This document shows positions 1-8,868 of a stretch of DNA of 64,000 nucleotides, piece after piece. The notes below the pieces were generated by a model that saw only the letters and a program-made list of their open reading frames with translations, was not told where the DNA came from and made no database searches. How positions within the stretch are numbered: position 1 is the stretch's first letter; the number at the start of each line of letters is the position of its first letter. This DNA is from Domibacillus iocasae (GTDB lineage: Bacteria; Bacillota; Bacilli; Bacillales; Domibacillaceae): NCBI RefSeq assembly GCF_001750285.1, contig NZ_MAMP01000002.1, positions 1-64,000 of the forward strand. The letters are read 5' to 3'. The translations under genes were made by a program, and so were the position numbers.

Positions 1-143
1 GTGTTTGACTTGCTCAATTGTTTCTACATAAGATGACGGGCATCTTACAATAGAAGTTTCTTGCTTAAAACGTTGACGTTTTTATTGATTTTGTTCAGTT
101 TTCAATGTTCAATTCACCGCACTGTCTCTTCGACAGCTATAAC
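1..143 (-). other. Leader of a ribosomal RNA operon (16S gene lies outside, to the left)
   Basis: Read on the minus strand, this stretch carries the signature of the leader just upstream of 16S rRNA in Bacillaceae. It has a GAAAACTGAAC box (93-103), a small hairpin with arms at 122-126 and 132-136, and an AGCAAGTCAAACAC end (1-14) of the kind that immediately precedes the first bases of 16S. No rRNA sequence itself is inside the window. This is recognition of a pattern, not an alignment, but the two matching promoters just upstream support it. Confidence 0.75.
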
Positions 144-173
144 ATCATAACATTAATCAACTCAAGATGTCAA
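144..173 (-). promoter_or_regulatory. Proximal rrn promoter (sigma-A consensus)
   Basis: On the minus strand, TTGACA (168-173) and TATGAT (144-149) are separated by 18 bp. It points leftwards into the rRNA leader and is the closer of two tandem promoters, as is usual for rrn operons. Confidence 0.75.
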
Positions 174-379
174 CACTTTTTGAAATTAATTATTTCTAAA
201 AAGCATTTTATCTTTTCCACATCCAGTTTTAAACAACCTCTGAATGACAGAAATCAATCGTAACATCTTTTCTCACACTAAGTCAATCATCTTTCAAAAC
301 ATTTTTTGAAATTTTCGTTGAATGTAAGTTGTTGATTATCGCATAAACCTTATCAATAGCTTCATAAGCGACGCTAGCT

Positions 380-409
380 AATATACCATCATTTTTATGT
401 TAAAGTCAA
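380..409 (-). promoter_or_regulatory. Distal rrn promoter (sigma-A consensus)
   Basis: On the minus strand, TTGACT (404-409) and TATATT (380-385) are separated by 18 bp, about 235 bp upstream of the second promoter. The sequence between the two promoters (174-379) is AT-rich and holds no ORF that I can support. Confidence 0.7.
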
Positions 410-420
410 TCACTTTTTGT

Positions 421-466
421 ATTAAAATCTTCCCGCACCCAAATTTGGCTGCGGGAAGATTTTAAT
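421..466. terminator. Strong terminator insulating the rrn promoters from upstream genes
   Basis: A perfect 17-bp inverted repeat (421-437 with 450-466) has a 12-nt loop, a GC-rich core CTTCCCGCA and A/T-rich flanks on both sides, so it could work in both directions. It lies between the small leftward ORF at 462-608 and the distal rrn promoter. It would stop read-through into the ribosomal operon. Confidence 0.8.
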
Positions 467-608
467 GAAAAGAAGGATCGTTATAAATAGATGATTTGAT
501 ACAATATTTATTTCTTTTCGTCTTGTGAAATACTTCTTTCGCTTCAATTTCTGTATCAACTTCAAACATCTTCATTTCGTTCTTCAAATAAACGGTGATG
601 ATCCACAT
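462..608 (-). CDS. Small hypothetical protein (48 aa)
   Basis: The ORF starts at an ATG and ends in TAA inside the arm of the terminator, an arrangement typical of a real last gene. The protein begins MWIITVYLKNEMKMFEVDTE and is charged and soluble, with no membrane segment. It resembles in style the small KMFEFDTEEEA-type Bacillus proteins that I recall only loosely, so I give no function. The ribosome binding site is weak (AGAAGAGCG). It is in frame with the ORF at 624-902 across one TAA, so the two could also be halves of one decayed gene. Confidence 0.5.
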   Translation of the reverse strand: MWIITVYLKNEMKMFEVDTEIEAKEVFHKTKRNKYCIKSSIYNDPSFH

Positions 609-623
609 GTCCAATCGCTCTTC

Positions 624-902
624 TTACGCAAGCTGGTAAGCAAGTTCGTAATTGTTTTTTGGAAATACTAAACCTTCCATAATGATTCCTGCCGTCCGAC
701 GGGTATCATTTAAAACGTGAGCCTCTGGAAGTGGATCAAGATAATTTATAGCATCCGTTATATGATAATCATCAACAAGCTGACCATGTAAACCACCTGC
801 AGTAAGATCTGAGCCAATACATAAAATGCTCACTTCCTCTGGTACTTTATCTTTACCATACGTACCACAGCATCCTTTGTTTGCTCCAGATTCTTTATAC
901 AA
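624..902 (-). CDS. Hypothetical ORF, possibly a gene remnant (92 aa)
   Basis: An uninterrupted 92-codon frame opens at a TTG with no convincing ribosome binding site. The protein contains SILCIGSD and ends NYELAYQLA. I do not recognise a family. The stretch ILCIGSD followed by HIT faintly recalls the YyaC/DUF1256 fold, but far too little matches to assign it. The neighbouring region 902-1010 has further short frames in other phases, which suggests decay of a longer gene. It could equally be a chance frame. Confidence 0.3.
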   Translation of the reverse strand: MYKESGANKGCCGTYGKDKVPEEVSILCIGSDLTAGGLHGQLVDDYHITDAINYLDPLPEAHVLNDTRRTAGIIMEGLVFPKNNYELAYQLA

Positions 903-1011
903 GAACGCGTCTTCTGTTTAACATCGATTTCTTTTGTCCCATAAAAAAACAAGCCCCGCCCCTCCTTTTCTTTCATTACAAAGGGAAGTACGGTTTGGGG
1001 CATGTATAAAG

Positions 1012-2112
1012 TTAAGCAGATGCATGAGAATGAACCTCTTTTCTTGATTCCCACGCATGCAGCATTCTGAAAACTGGCGGAAGCAATAAGATAACGGCAA
1101 TAATCCGAAGTACTTGAACGGCCACAACAAATGTTGCGTCTGCGTTGAGTACGACAGCCGTTGTCGCCATTTCCGCCACACCTCCCGGTGCAAAGGCAAG
1201 CGCAGCCGTCATAAACGCAAGACCAGTTGCTTTGGAAACAATATATGCACAGCCAAACATCGCTCCAATAAATAAGACGGTACTGACAAACGCGATTGCG
1301 ATTGTTTGCTTTAGCCCCGCAAACATTTCTTTACGAAAACGGGAGCCAATCGATGCCGCAATGACGATTTGCGCTAGAATCATGACTTCATGAGGCCAAT
1401 AAGCCATTACATCGTGTCCAACTGCAGCGGAAGTGCTTGATTGAACAACAGCGGTTAAAAACATACTTCCAAGCAGCCAAGGTGCCGGGAACTTTAATTT
1501 TTTTCCAACATGATAACCGGCGTATGCTGTAATAGAAAGAACCGCTGTCCAGAGAATTCCGCTCCATCCAAATGCTGATGCAGTCGCTTGTATGACTGGT
1601 TCCGCAGACGGATGAAAAACAAGAGCGGAGACGACAACAGGGATAATAAAAATAACGAGAAATACCCGCATAGTCTGTAAAATACTGACAACCGCCGTAT
1701 TGGCACCAACTTCCTCGGCAATCCCCGGCATTGCCGACAAACCGCCCGGTGCTGTACTGAAAAAGCTCGTCAGCATATCAGTCTTGCTGAATTTCCATAA
1801 AATCAAACCGGACAAAAGTGAAAAAACGATCGATAGAAGCAGCATAATTAAAATAACCGCCCAATCTTTTTGAAAAACAGTGAGTACAGATAAATTTATT
1901 TTTTGACCGAGCTCAATGCCTAAAATGCATTGCCCGATGTATAGCCAATATTTCGGAATTCCTTTCTCTCCTAAAAAATCCGGCTTCATGAAAGAAAGGA
2001 GCATAGCGGCCAGAAGCGTCCCAAGCATCCATCCAATGGACAAGCCCGTTAATGACAGCAGCAAGCCGCCAATTGCGCTTATTGCAATAAACAGCCATTT
2101 TGTTTCTTTCAT
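1012..2112 (-). CDS. AbrB-family membrane permease
   Basis: A polytopic membrane protein of 366 residues built from two similar halves of hydrophobic helices, with glycine-rich signatures such as TAPGGLSAMPGIAEEVGAN and the parallel AFAPGGVAEMATTAVVLNAD in the second half. This internal duplication is characteristic of the AbrB family, often mislabelled putative ammonia monooxygenase. The substrate is unknown. I place the start at the ATG at 2112 because AGAAGGAAT lies 7 nt upstream, not at the in-frame start at 2142. It is divergent from a LysR-type regulator 123 bp away, which probably controls it. Confidence 0.85.
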   Translation of the reverse strand: MKETKWLFIAISAIGGLLLSLTGLSIGWMLGTLLAAMLLSFMKPDFLGEKGIPKYWLYIGQCILGIELGQKINLSVLTVFQKDWAVILIMLLLSIVFSLLSGLILWKFSKTDMLTSFFSTAPGGLSAMPGIAEEVGANTAVVSILQTMRVFLVIFIIPVVVSALVFHPSAEPVIQATASAFGWSGILWTAVLSITAYAGYHVGKKLKFPAPWLLGSMFLTAVVQSSTSAAVGHDVMAYWPHEVMILAQIVIAASIGSRFRKEMFAGLKQTIAIAFVSTVLFIGAMFGCAYIVSKATGLAFMTAALAFAPGGVAEMATTAVVLNADATFVVAVQVLRIIAVILLLPPVFRMLHAWESRKEVHSHASA

Positions 2113-2235
2113 TTCTATTCCTTCTTTCTGTTTCCTGTACAATTTACTATAATATACAATTAGGAATAAATAAAATATCAGTTTTATATGATCAGAAATA
2201 AATTTTCATTATATCTAAAAGGAGAATGAGATGAA

Positions 2236-3108
2236 ATGGATGAAAGAGACTGGCTTATTTTACAGACACTTTATGCTCAAAAAAATATCACTCATGCAGC
2301 TCAGGCTCTTTATATTTCACAGCCTGCTTTAACAAACCGGCTGAAGCAGATGGAGAAAGAATTTGGGGTTCAAATTGTCACACGCGGCAGACGCGGTATT
2401 CAATTTACACCGCAGGGAGAATATTTAGCCAAATGCGCCGATGACATGGTTCACCGGATGCAGCGAATAAAGGAAAATGTTCTTAATATGGAAAGCAACA
2501 TGTCAGGTACACTGCGGCTTGGTGTTTCCACTTTTTTTACCGATTATAAGCTTCCCGGTATTTTAAAACTTTTTAAAGAAGAGTATCCGAACATCGAGTT
2601 TAAAGTAACAACGGAATGGAGCAGCCACATTACCCATTTGATTTATAACCAGGATGTTCATGTCGGATTCGTAAAAGGTGATTATGGCTGGAAAGATCAA
2701 AAGAGGCTTCTGTTCAAAGAAACGATTTGCATTGCATCAAAAGACAAAATAGATTTAGCCCATTTGCCCGATATGCCGCGGATTGACTATCGGACCGATC
2801 AGAATTTAAAGATGGTTGTGGATCATTGGTGGGCCGAAAACTATGCAAAACCACCGCTCATCAGCATTGATGTTGACAAAGCCGGCACCTGCAAAAACAT
2901 GGTGGCGAACGGCCTCGGCTATGCAATACTGCCGAGCATGATTTTAGACGATTTAGAGGACCTTCATAAAATCGAATTGAAGAATGCGGCCGGCGAACCG
3001 ATTATTCGAAAAAGCTGGATGTTTTTTCATGAAGAATCACTGCAGCTAAATATTGTTAAAGCATTTGTTGAATTCATTGAGCGAATTGATTTAATGAGTA
3101 TACATTGA
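2236..3108 (+). CDS. LysR-family transcriptional regulator
   Basis: This 290-residue protein has the standard LysR layout. The N-terminal winged helix-turn-helix (about residues 1-60) contains NITHAAQALYISQPALTNRL. The C-terminal effector domain (about 90-285) is of the periplasmic-binding-protein type. AAAGGAG lies about 12 nt before the ATG. The divergent AbrB-type permease is the natural regulatory target, since LysR regulators commonly control the gene they face. The effector cannot be deduced. Confidence 0.9.
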   Translation: MDERDWLILQTLYAQKNITHAAQALYISQPALTNRLKQMEKEFGVQIVTRGRRGIQFTPQGEYLAKCADDMVHRMQRIKENVLNMESNMSGTLRLGVSTFFTDYKLPGILKLFKEEYPNIEFKVTTEWSSHITHLIYNQDVHVGFVKGDYGWKDQKRLLFKETICIASKDKIDLAHLPDMPRIDYRTDQNLKMVVDHWWAENYAKPPLISIDVDKAGTCKNMVANGLGYAILPSMILDDLEDLHKIELKNAAGEPIIRKSWMFFHEESLQLNIVKAFVEFIERIDLMSIH

Positions 3109-3114
3109 ACAGGT

Positions 3115-3146
3115 AAACAGCCTTTCCATCACCGGAAAGGCTGTTT
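3115..3146. terminator. Bidirectional terminator
   Basis: A 13-bp perfect stem (3115-3127 with 3134-3146) and 6-nt loop lie between the convergent LysR gene and the NAD(P)-binding protein gene, with A and T runs at the stem ends. Confidence 0.85.
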
Positions 3147-3149
3147 GCA

Positions 3150-3794
3150 TCAAATATTTTTCAACACTTCGCTAATCGTTTGCTCTCCGGAAACTAAATC
3201 AAATGAGCGGTTGAATGTATGCGCTGCATCAAGCGCGTAAAATATGACCGCAGCGACATCTTCGCGAGGAATCGATCCCCGTTTAAGCATCTCACCCGCT
3301 TCTACTTTTCCCGTACCTGGTTCATTTAACAATCCGCCTGGGCGAACAATGGTATAGGTTAATGAGCTTTGCTCAACAGCCCGGTCCGCGTAATGCTTCG
3401 CCGCATAGTACGGACGCATTTTATCGTTCCAGTTTTCGCGGTTATTCGCTTGCAGCGCACTGACCATAATAAACCGTTTTACGCCCACTTTTTCTGCCGC
3501 TTCCACTGTTTTGGCCGCGCCATCCAAGTCAATTAAAAGTGTTTTGTCCGGACCAGTATGCCCCCCGGAACCAGCAGTAAAAACAATGGCATCGCAGCCT
3601 TGCATCGCATCAGTCAACTGATCGACGCTGCCTTCAAGATCCGCAATCACCAACTCAACACCTTTTTCCTTGAATGCGTCTGCCTGTTCCTCTTTACGTA
3701 CCATCGTACGCACTTCATGCTTCTCGCTATCCTGTAAAAGCCCGACCAACTTTTGTCCGATTTGTCCGTTTGCTCCGACTACTAATACTTTCAT
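3150..3794 (-). CDS. NAD(P)-binding, atypical short-chain dehydrogenase (YhfK-like)
   Basis: This 214-residue Rossmann-fold protein opens with MKVLVVGANGQIGQKLVGLL, the NAD(P)-binding glycine motif. It continues with IADLEGSVDQLTDAMQGCDAIVFTAG and the YYAAKHYADRAVE segment, which carries the Y...K pair of atypical SDRs. Length and motifs fit the YhfK group (NAD(P)H-binding, PF13460 type), whose substrate is unknown. The start at 3794 is chosen because AAGAGGTG precedes it; an in-frame upstream start at 3839 lacks one. Confidence 0.88.
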   Translation of the reverse strand: MKVLVVGANGQIGQKLVGLLQDSEKHEVRTMVRKEEQADAFKEKGVELVIADLEGSVDQLTDAMQGCDAIVFTAGSGGHTGPDKTLLIDLDGAAKTVEAAEKVGVKRFIMVSALQANNRENWNDKMRPYYAAKHYADRAVEQSSLTYTIVRPGGLLNEPGTGKVEAGEMLKRGSIPREDVAAVIFYALDAAHTFNRSFDLVSGEQTISEVLKNI

Positions 3795-3868
3795 TTTATG
3801 AGCACCTCTTTCCAAATCATTTCCTGCCCATTGTTTCAAAAATAAGAATTAGAATCAAACAAGAAGAC

Positions 3869-4384
3869 TTATGCCTCTGATTTCCCCGCCGTTAAAAAAG
3901 CGGCCAATTCTTTGCTGTGCCTTTTATGCTCCTGCCGCTTTTTTGCACGCAGTGGCGCTGTTTCATGTAGCTTTTTTTCTTCGTCACTGACCGGAATCAC
4001 TTCCGGAACAGGGGCCGGACGGCCATTATCATCAAGAGCAACAAACGTCAAAAAAGCGGTAGCGGCGATTTTTCGGTCACCGGTTTTTAAATCTTCCGCA
4101 ACAATTTTTACGAACACTTCCATTGATGAGCTTCCTGTGCAGGTTACGAACGATTCAAAGCAGACGGAATCGCTTGGGCGGATCGGATGTAAAAAGTCGA
4201 CGGAATCAGTCGAAGCTGTCACGCATTCTTTTCGGCTGTGGCGCGCAGCGGAAATCGATGCAACTTGATCAACGTCGCTCATCAGCCGTCCTCCAAATAA
4301 CGTATTATGATTATTGACATCATTCGGGAAAACACGGCTTGTCCGAACAACACGGGATTCTCTGCATTTTTTCGGTTCCATCAT
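3869..4384 (-). CDS. Acyl-CoA thioesterase, hotdog fold (YkhA-like)
   Basis: A 171-residue protein that hydrolyses acyl-CoA to free acid and CoA. The hotdog core is recognisable from NDVNNHNTLFGGRLMSDVDQ, with the N-x-x-N-T-x-F-G-G catalytic region, and from the strand segment MEVFVKIVAEDLKTGDRKIAATAFLTFVALD. A charged tail, RAKKRQEHKRHSKEL, follows. Length and motifs match the YkhA/BACH-type acyl-CoA hydrolases. Two adjacent ATGs (4384 and 4381) could each serve as start. It is monocistronic. Confidence 0.9.
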   Translation of the reverse strand: MMEPKKCRESRVVRTSRVFPNDVNNHNTLFGGRLMSDVDQVASISAARHSRKECVTASTDSVDFLHPIRPSDSVCFESFVTCTGSSSMEVFVKIVAEDLKTGDRKIAATAFLTFVALDDNGRPAPVPEVIPVSDEEKKLHETAPLRAKKRQEHKRHSKELAAFLTAGKSEA

Positions 4385-4503
4385 CCATCCACTCGCTTTT
4401 TTATAAATTTAAAATATGCGTTTCAGTATAATCTGAAAATACTGAAAAATAAAGAACATTCTCAGAAGAGAACGCTTATTTCTTAAAAATTTACATAGCT
4501 TCA

Positions 4504-4531
4504 ATAAAAAACCTACCGTTTATTCGGCAGG
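4504..4531 (-). terminator. Terminator of the inositol monophosphatase gene
   Basis: Stem 4512-4518 with 4525-4531 (one G-U pair), 6-nt loop, followed on the minus strand by a T run (4504-4511). Confidence 0.7.
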
Positions 4532-4604
4532 CTTCAGCTTCTTCTGAATAATGCACGCAACACCATTGCATCATTTTCCAGCGTTATGATCATCGCTTTT
4601 TCTT

Positions 4605-5354
4605 TTACTCCAGCAGTGCAGTGAGTCTGTCTGCCGCCTGTTTTTGTCCAAACATCGTATACGGACCCGCCGACACCATTACTCCGCCTGCTTCCGTGAC
4701 AAGCAGTTGCCCTGCTGCAATGTCGTAAAACGCCGGGTTCATATAAAGCGCCGCGTCCCATTTTCCAGCCGCGATATACGCAAGCGTGACCGCGGCTGTG
4801 CCAATGATTCGAACGCGGTACACATCGTTAACGATTTTTGCCAGCAGTTCCAGCCGCTGCGCATTCGCTTCTTTATTGCCGTCTTTCGCAAAATCACTAT
4901 GTGAAATAAATGATTCTGATAACGGAACATCCCGCACGCGAATCGGTTCGCCGTCCTTGAAAGTGCCGGCGCCTTTTGACGCCCAATACGTTTCATTTAA
5001 TCCAGGTAAATCAATAACGCCAACAATCGGGTCCCCCTTATAGGTGAGAGCGATCGAAACCCCGTATTGCGGTACGCCGATGCTGTAATTAATCGTTCCG
5101 TCGATTGGATCGATCACCCATTCATAATCACTGTTGGATTCAATCAGGCCGGCCTCCTCACTGAAGATACGGTGCTCCGGATATTCAGCCTGAATTCGTT
5201 CAATAATCAGCGCTTCCACCTTCACATCCATCTCCGTGACGAAATCCTTCGCCGCCTTCACCGTCTGGCCGCCTGCTTTCCCCGCGTTCGGCAGCAAAAA
5301 AGCGCCCGCTTCTTTCCCCAGTTCAACTGCAAAAGCTAAATAATCATCGTACAT
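4605..5354 (-). CDS. Inositol-1-monophosphatase family protein (SuhB-like)
   Basis: A 249-residue magnesium-dependent phosphatase. The family motifs are all present: FVTEMDVKVE (about 39-48), FSEEAG (about 64-69), the metal-binding WVIDPIDGTINY (about 79-90), and near the C-terminus FYDIAAGQLLVTEAGG, which corresponds to the second signature (WDxAAG-type). The enzyme should hydrolyse inositol 1-phosphate or similar small phosphate monoesters. The family also includes PAP phosphatases, so the exact substrate is open. It is monocistronic with its own terminator. Confidence 0.92.
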   Translation of the reverse strand: MYDDYLAFAVELGKEAGAFLLPNAGKAGGQTVKAAKDFVTEMDVKVEALIIERIQAEYPEHRIFSEEAGLIESNSDYEWVIDPIDGTINYSIGVPQYGVSIALTYKGDPIVGVIDLPGLNETYWASKGAGTFKDGEPIRVRDVPLSESFISHSDFAKDGNKEANAQRLELLAKIVNDVYRVRIIGTAAVTLAYIAAGKWDAALYMNPAFYDIAAGQLLVTEAGGVMVSAGPYTMFGQKQAADRLTALLE

Positions 5355-5387
5355 CCAATCGCTCCCATCAACATATGTATAACCGCA

Positions 5388-5695
5388 TCATATCAAAAAA
5401 AGGACTTGTCCCTCCAGCAACAAGGACGTTTCTAGCGCATAAATATCGCCCTGGCGGCAAAACTTAGTCGCAATATAAATATTATCTTCTTTTTCTTTTG
5501 TAGCTTTTGCCAGCAGCTGCTCACTATGGCCGCCCCCGTAAACACCTCCAGTATTAAAGAAATTCACGCCTTGCCCCATGGGATAAGCGCCTTTAATGAT
5601 TCTTCATCTGTTGTTTCCCCCATGAGCCGCCAATCGCCCACGTGCCAAAGCTGACTTCACTTATGTTTATGCCTATATTGCCTAATTCATTTCAT
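5388..5695 (-). pseudogene. Aldo/keto reductase remnant (frameshifted, 3' truncated)
   Basis: GAGGGGC precedes an ATG at 5695. Reading on requires a frame change almost at once to reach LGNIGINISEVSFGTWAIGG, the unmistakable start of an aldo/keto reductase. A second change is needed for ETTDEESLKAL, and another for QGVNFFNTGGVYGGGHSEQL and IYIATKFC. Only about the first 80 of roughly 310 residues survive; the catalytic lysine and histidine region and the C-terminal barrel are gone. The region down to the next terminator holds nothing else. Confidence 0.8.
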
Positions 5696-5782
5696 TGCCC
5701 CTCCTTAAAGAAAACGCATTCACAAAAGAAAACATAATGGATAAACCAAGAAATGTCAGCCGGTCAAGCTTAAGAGAAAAAT

Positions 5783-5823
5783 AAAAAAAGCCTGCCCCTG
5801 CTGCGCTGACACAGCAAGGGCAG
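5783..5823 (-). terminator. Terminator of the moeA-moaE-moaD-moaA operon
   Basis: A 12-bp stem with one mismatch (5792-5803 with 5812-5823), followed on the minus strand by seven T (5784-5790), 8 nt after the moaA stop. Confidence 0.85.
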
Positions 5824-5830
5824 ACAACGA

Positions 5831-6838
5831 TCAGCCGCCAATATATGACATGTTGATTTTTTTTCGTTTTTTTGCGGTTTGTTCTGTTCGTTCATCTGAA
5901 TAGCGGTCGATTCGTTTTTCCCAAACGTTTCGCACGGCTTCAGCCAGTTCACTGTCTGAAGCACCGGACCGGATCATGTCCCTTAAATCAAAGCCGTCTG
6001 TTGCAAACAGGCACGTATAAAATTTCCCCTCAGATGAAAGTCTTGCCCGTGTGCACGTTGAGCAAAATGATTCTGAAACGGATGTAATAAAACCAACTTC
6101 CGCATCCGTGTCTTCATAACGATAGCGCCCGGCTACTTCCCCTAAATAATCTGCTTCGACCGGTACAAGCTTTTCTGTTTCCTGAAGACGCGCTAAAATT
6201 TCTTTTTTCGTGACGACTTGTTTAAAGCTCCAGCCGTTATCTGTGCCGACATCCATAAATTCGATAAACCGCAATGCAATGCCTTGTTTCTTAAAATAAG
6301 CGGCCATCGGGACCACTTCATGATCGTTGACTCCTTTTTGCACAACCATGTTCACCTTTATTTGAAAGCCAATCGACTTTGCGAACTCAATGTTTTGGAG
6401 AATCCGCTCAGGTCCGATGCCACGGCCATTCATTTTGCCAAATGTTTCTTTTGATAATGAATCCAGGCTCACATTCAGCCGGCGCAGCCCCGCTTCATAT
6501 AATGCCTGTCCGTGCTGCTTTAGTAAAAGGGCATTAGTTGTAAGGCCGATATCTTCTAATCCATCAATCGCCGTCAGCATGCGGATCAAGTCCGGCAAAT
6601 CGCGACGAAGAAGCGGCTCCCCTCCGGTTAAACGCACTTTTTTTACGCCAAATGCGACAAAAAGCTTTGCGAGACGGGTCATTTCTTCAAATGAAAGCAG
6701 CTCGCTTTTTGGCATAAACGCATAATCATCACCGAAAATTTCTTTCGGCATGCAGTACGTACAGCGAAAGTTGCATCTGTCCGTTACCGAAATACGCAAA
6801 TCACGCAATGGACGCTGAAATGTATCGGTTATGTTCAA
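5831..6838 (-). CDS. moaA: GTP 3',8-cyclase MoaA
   Basis: This radical-SAM enzyme starts molybdenum cofactor synthesis by converting GTP to 3',8-cyclo-GTP, with MoaC completing cyclic pyranopterin formation. The N-terminal iron-sulfur motif CNFRCTYC sits at about residues 22-29. The second cluster ligands lie in [18 protein letters not shown] near residue 260. The protein ends in the catalytically important Gly-Gly (SYIGG). I favour the TTG at 6838, because AAAGGA lies 9 nt upstream; an in-frame TTG at 6856 would place that site inside the gene. It is the last gene of the leftward moe/moa operon, 28 nt after moaD. Confidence 0.95.
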   Translation of the reverse strand: MNITDTFQRPLRDLRISVTDRCNFRCTYCMPKEIFGDDYAFMPKSELLSFEEMTRLAKLFVAFGVKKVRLTGGEPLLRRDLPDLIRMLTAIDGLEDIGLTTNALLLKQHGQALYEAGLRRLNVSLDSLSKETFGKMNGRGIGPERILQNIEFAKSIGFQIKVNMVVQKGVNDHEVVPMAAYFKKQGIALRFIEFMDVGTDNGWSFKQVVTKKEILARLQETEKLVPVEADYLGEVAGRYRYEDTDAEVGFITSVSESFCSTCTRARLSSEGKFYTCLFATDGFDLRDMIRSGASDSELAEAVRNVWEKRIDRYSDERTEQTAKKRKKINMSYIGG

Positions 6839-6866
6839 AGCGCTCAGTCCTTTCAAGTAGTTTTAA

Positions 6867-7100
6867 TTACCCTCCGCTTACTGGCGGGATAAATGCAACG
6901 TGATCACCCGGTTTTACCGGTTCTGTTTCTAATACATATTCTTCGTTAACGGCAATCTGCACAGCTGAAAAATCAAACGCCGGGTAAGATGTTTTTGCCC
7001 ATTGTAGCACATCCGCCGCCGTACCGTCTTCCCATGGCAGACTTTCTTCCGCTTTTCCCGCCTCTTCTTTTAAACCGGCAAAATAGTGAAGATAAATCAT
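6867..7100 (-). CDS. moaD: Molybdopterin synthase small subunit MoaD
   Basis: A 77-residue ubiquitin-fold sulfur carrier. It ends in PPVSGG, the double glycine that MoeB adenylates and that then carries the thiocarboxylate. With MoaE it inserts two sulfurs into cyclic pyranopterin monophosphate. The start codon overlaps the moaE stop (ATGA), indicating translational coupling and 1:1 production with its partner subunit. Confidence 0.95.
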   Translation of the reverse strand: MIYLHYFAGLKEEAGKAEESLPWEDGTAADVLQWAKTSYPAFDFSAVQIAVNEEYVLETEPVKPGDHVAFIPPVSGG

Positions 7101-7555
7101 CCTTGCCCACTCCCTTGTTCTGGTTTATATGATTGATCCCCGATCCATTCTTCTCCGTCTTCCCACATTTCTTTTTTCCAGATCGGCACAACTTTTTTAA
7201 TTTGTTCAATCGCGTACTCATTGGCTTCATATGCGGCTTTCCGGTGCGGTGATGAGACCGCAATGACAACAGCGATATCCGAAATAGCAAGCTCCCCGAT
7301 CCGATGTACAATTGCCACGCGTGAGCCCGGCCACTTTTCGTTGATCTCGTCCCCAATTTGGGCAAGCTTTTTTTCGGCCATCGGCACGTACGCCTCATAT
7401 TTTAAATACATCGTCCGCTTTCCGTTCGTCCATTCGCGGACAGTGCCCGCAAACAGTGTCACTGCACCAGCTCCTGGATGAGTAACATAGTCCATATATA
7501 AAGCCGAATCAAGCGGCTGTTCCGTTACATGAAATGGTTTTAATTCAGTTCCCAT
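7097..7555 (-). CDS. moaE: Molybdopterin synthase large subunit MoaE
   Basis: The 152-residue catalytic subunit of molybdopterin synthase. Family landmarks are GAVTLFAGTVREW near the N-terminus, VAIVHRIGEL, the histidine-rich VSSPHRKAAYEA, and the lysine-bearing VPIWKKEMWEDG near residue 125, which supplies the catalytic lysine pair. It is preceded by GAAGGGGTG. It overlaps the end of moeA by 16 nt and couples to moaD by a 4-nt overlap. Confidence 0.95.
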   Translation of the reverse strand: MGTELKPFHVTEQPLDSALYMDYVTHPGAGAVTLFAGTVREWTNGKRTMYLKYEAYVPMAEKKLAQIGDEINEKWPGSRVAIVHRIGELAISDIAVVIAVSSPHRKAAYEANEYAIEQIKKVVPIWKKEMWEDGEEWIGDQSYKPEQGSGQG

Positions 7556-8799
7556 GATGACACCCCTTCTTCAGAGCCGATGATTAACACATCGACTTCA
7601 TCTCCTTTTTGAAATCCTCGTGTACCGCCTGGCAGGACAATAAACGCATTCCCTCTCGCAATCGATGTAACTGAGTTTGATTTATTAAAGCCGGCCGGGC
7701 GGATGCGCGCACCGGATCGCGTTGAGGTATACACCGCGCGAATGAACCGGTTAAACGGGTTTGGTTTTGTAAAATCAGCATCAAGAATCGCCTTTTCATA
7801 CGGCAAATATGGTTTGTCATTACCCATCAGCGCCAGAAGTGCCGGCCGGGCAAACAATTCAAAGCCGACAAAACAGGCGGATGGATTTCCTGATAACCCA
7901 AACAAAAAAGTCTCATTCACATGCGCGACCGTTGTGACACTGCCTGGGCGCATTTGTACTTTATTAAACAAAACGTCCGCGCCCAGACGAGCATAGACAG
8001 CCGGCAGAAAATCAAAGTCGCCGACTGATACACCGCCAGTTGTAATGACCGCGTCACACTCCTCTACCGCTTTTTTAACGAGCTCAAAACACGCGTCTTC
8101 ATCATCCGGAAGCGAGCCGAGCAGACGGCAGTCAATACCCATTCTTGCCAGCTGTGCCGCAATCATCGGACCGTTTGAATTACGGATTTTTCCGGGCTCG
8201 AGCGGCTCGCTGACGTCAACAAGCTCGGTGCCAGTCGCCAACAGCCCAACGACCGGCTTTTTCGCCACGGTTACGTTCGCATATCCGAATGTGGCCAGCA
8301 CCGCGACAACACCGGGATGTATAAATGTTCCGGCTTCGACGATTATTTCTCCTTCTTTCGCGTCTTCGCCTTTTAATGATACATTTTCAAGCGGTTCAAA
8401 TGGTTTGCGGATCGTAAATGTATTTTTGTTTATCACAGTCTGCTCCAGCATAACAACGGCATCGGCTCCTTCCGGCATCGGTGCGCCGGTCATAATCCGA
8501 ACTGCTTCACGCTCGCCAACTGTGTGCTCAGACACAGCGCCGGCGCCAATATGGTCAATAACACGAAAGGAAAGACGCGATTCTCCCGAAGCTCCTTTTG
8601 TATCACTGGATCGTACAGCAAACCCGTCGTAAGGAGAGCGATCAAACGGAGGAACATGATGGCTCGCCCGAATTGGCTCCGCCAAGATTCGTCCGTATGC
8701 TTCTTCAAGCGGCACTGTCTCATTTGATAAATGTGTCACCCGTTTCATCACTCTCTCAATCGCTTCTTTTACCGGAAGCGGCCGTCGTTTTTCAAGCAT
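7540..8799 (-). CDS. moeA: Molybdopterin molybdenumtransferase MoeA
   Basis: A 419-residue enzyme that inserts molybdate into adenylylated molybdopterin. Recognisable segments are [14 protein letters not shown] (about 51-64), [23 protein letters not shown], the MogA-like core [12 protein letters not shown] (about 252-263) and [17 protein letters not shown]. The length is normal for MoeA. GAGG lies 9-10 nt before the ATG. It is the first gene of a four-gene leftward operon with overlaps or very short gaps, and faces moaC divergently across 69 bp. Confidence 0.95.
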   Translation of the reverse strand: MLEKRRPLPVKEAIERVMKRVTHLSNETVPLEEAYGRILAEPIRASHHVPPFDRSPYDGFAVRSSDTKGASGESRLSFRVIDHIGAGAVSEHTVGEREAVRIMTGAPMPEGADAVVMLEQTVINKNTFTIRKPFEPLENVSLKGEDAKEGEIIVEAGTFIHPGVVAVLATFGYANVTVAKKPVVGLLATGTELVDVSEPLEPGKIRNSNGPMIAAQLARMGIDCRLLGSLPDDEDACFELVKKAVEECDAVITTGGVSVGDFDFLPAVYARLGADVLFNKVQMRPGSVTTVAHVNETFLFGLSGNPSACFVGFELFARPALLALMGNDKPYLPYEKAILDADFTKPNPFNRFIRAVYTSTRSGARIRPAGFNKSNSVTSIARGNAFIVLPGGTRGFQKGDEVDVLIIGSEEGVSSWELN

Positions 8800-8868
8800 T
8801 CTTTTTTCCTCGCTTTCTTTTTCCCATGCTATACTGATATTTATCTGTTAATTGAAAGGATGACTTAT

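Noticed and set aside
5770-5964. Small leftward frame over the moaA end
   Set aside because: It is an out-of-frame shadow of moaA running through its terminator.
8045-8632. 195-codon rightward frame inside moeA
   Set aside because: It is antisense to the well-supported moeA gene, is Ser/Thr/Pro-rich as expected of a shadow frame and has no ribosome binding site.
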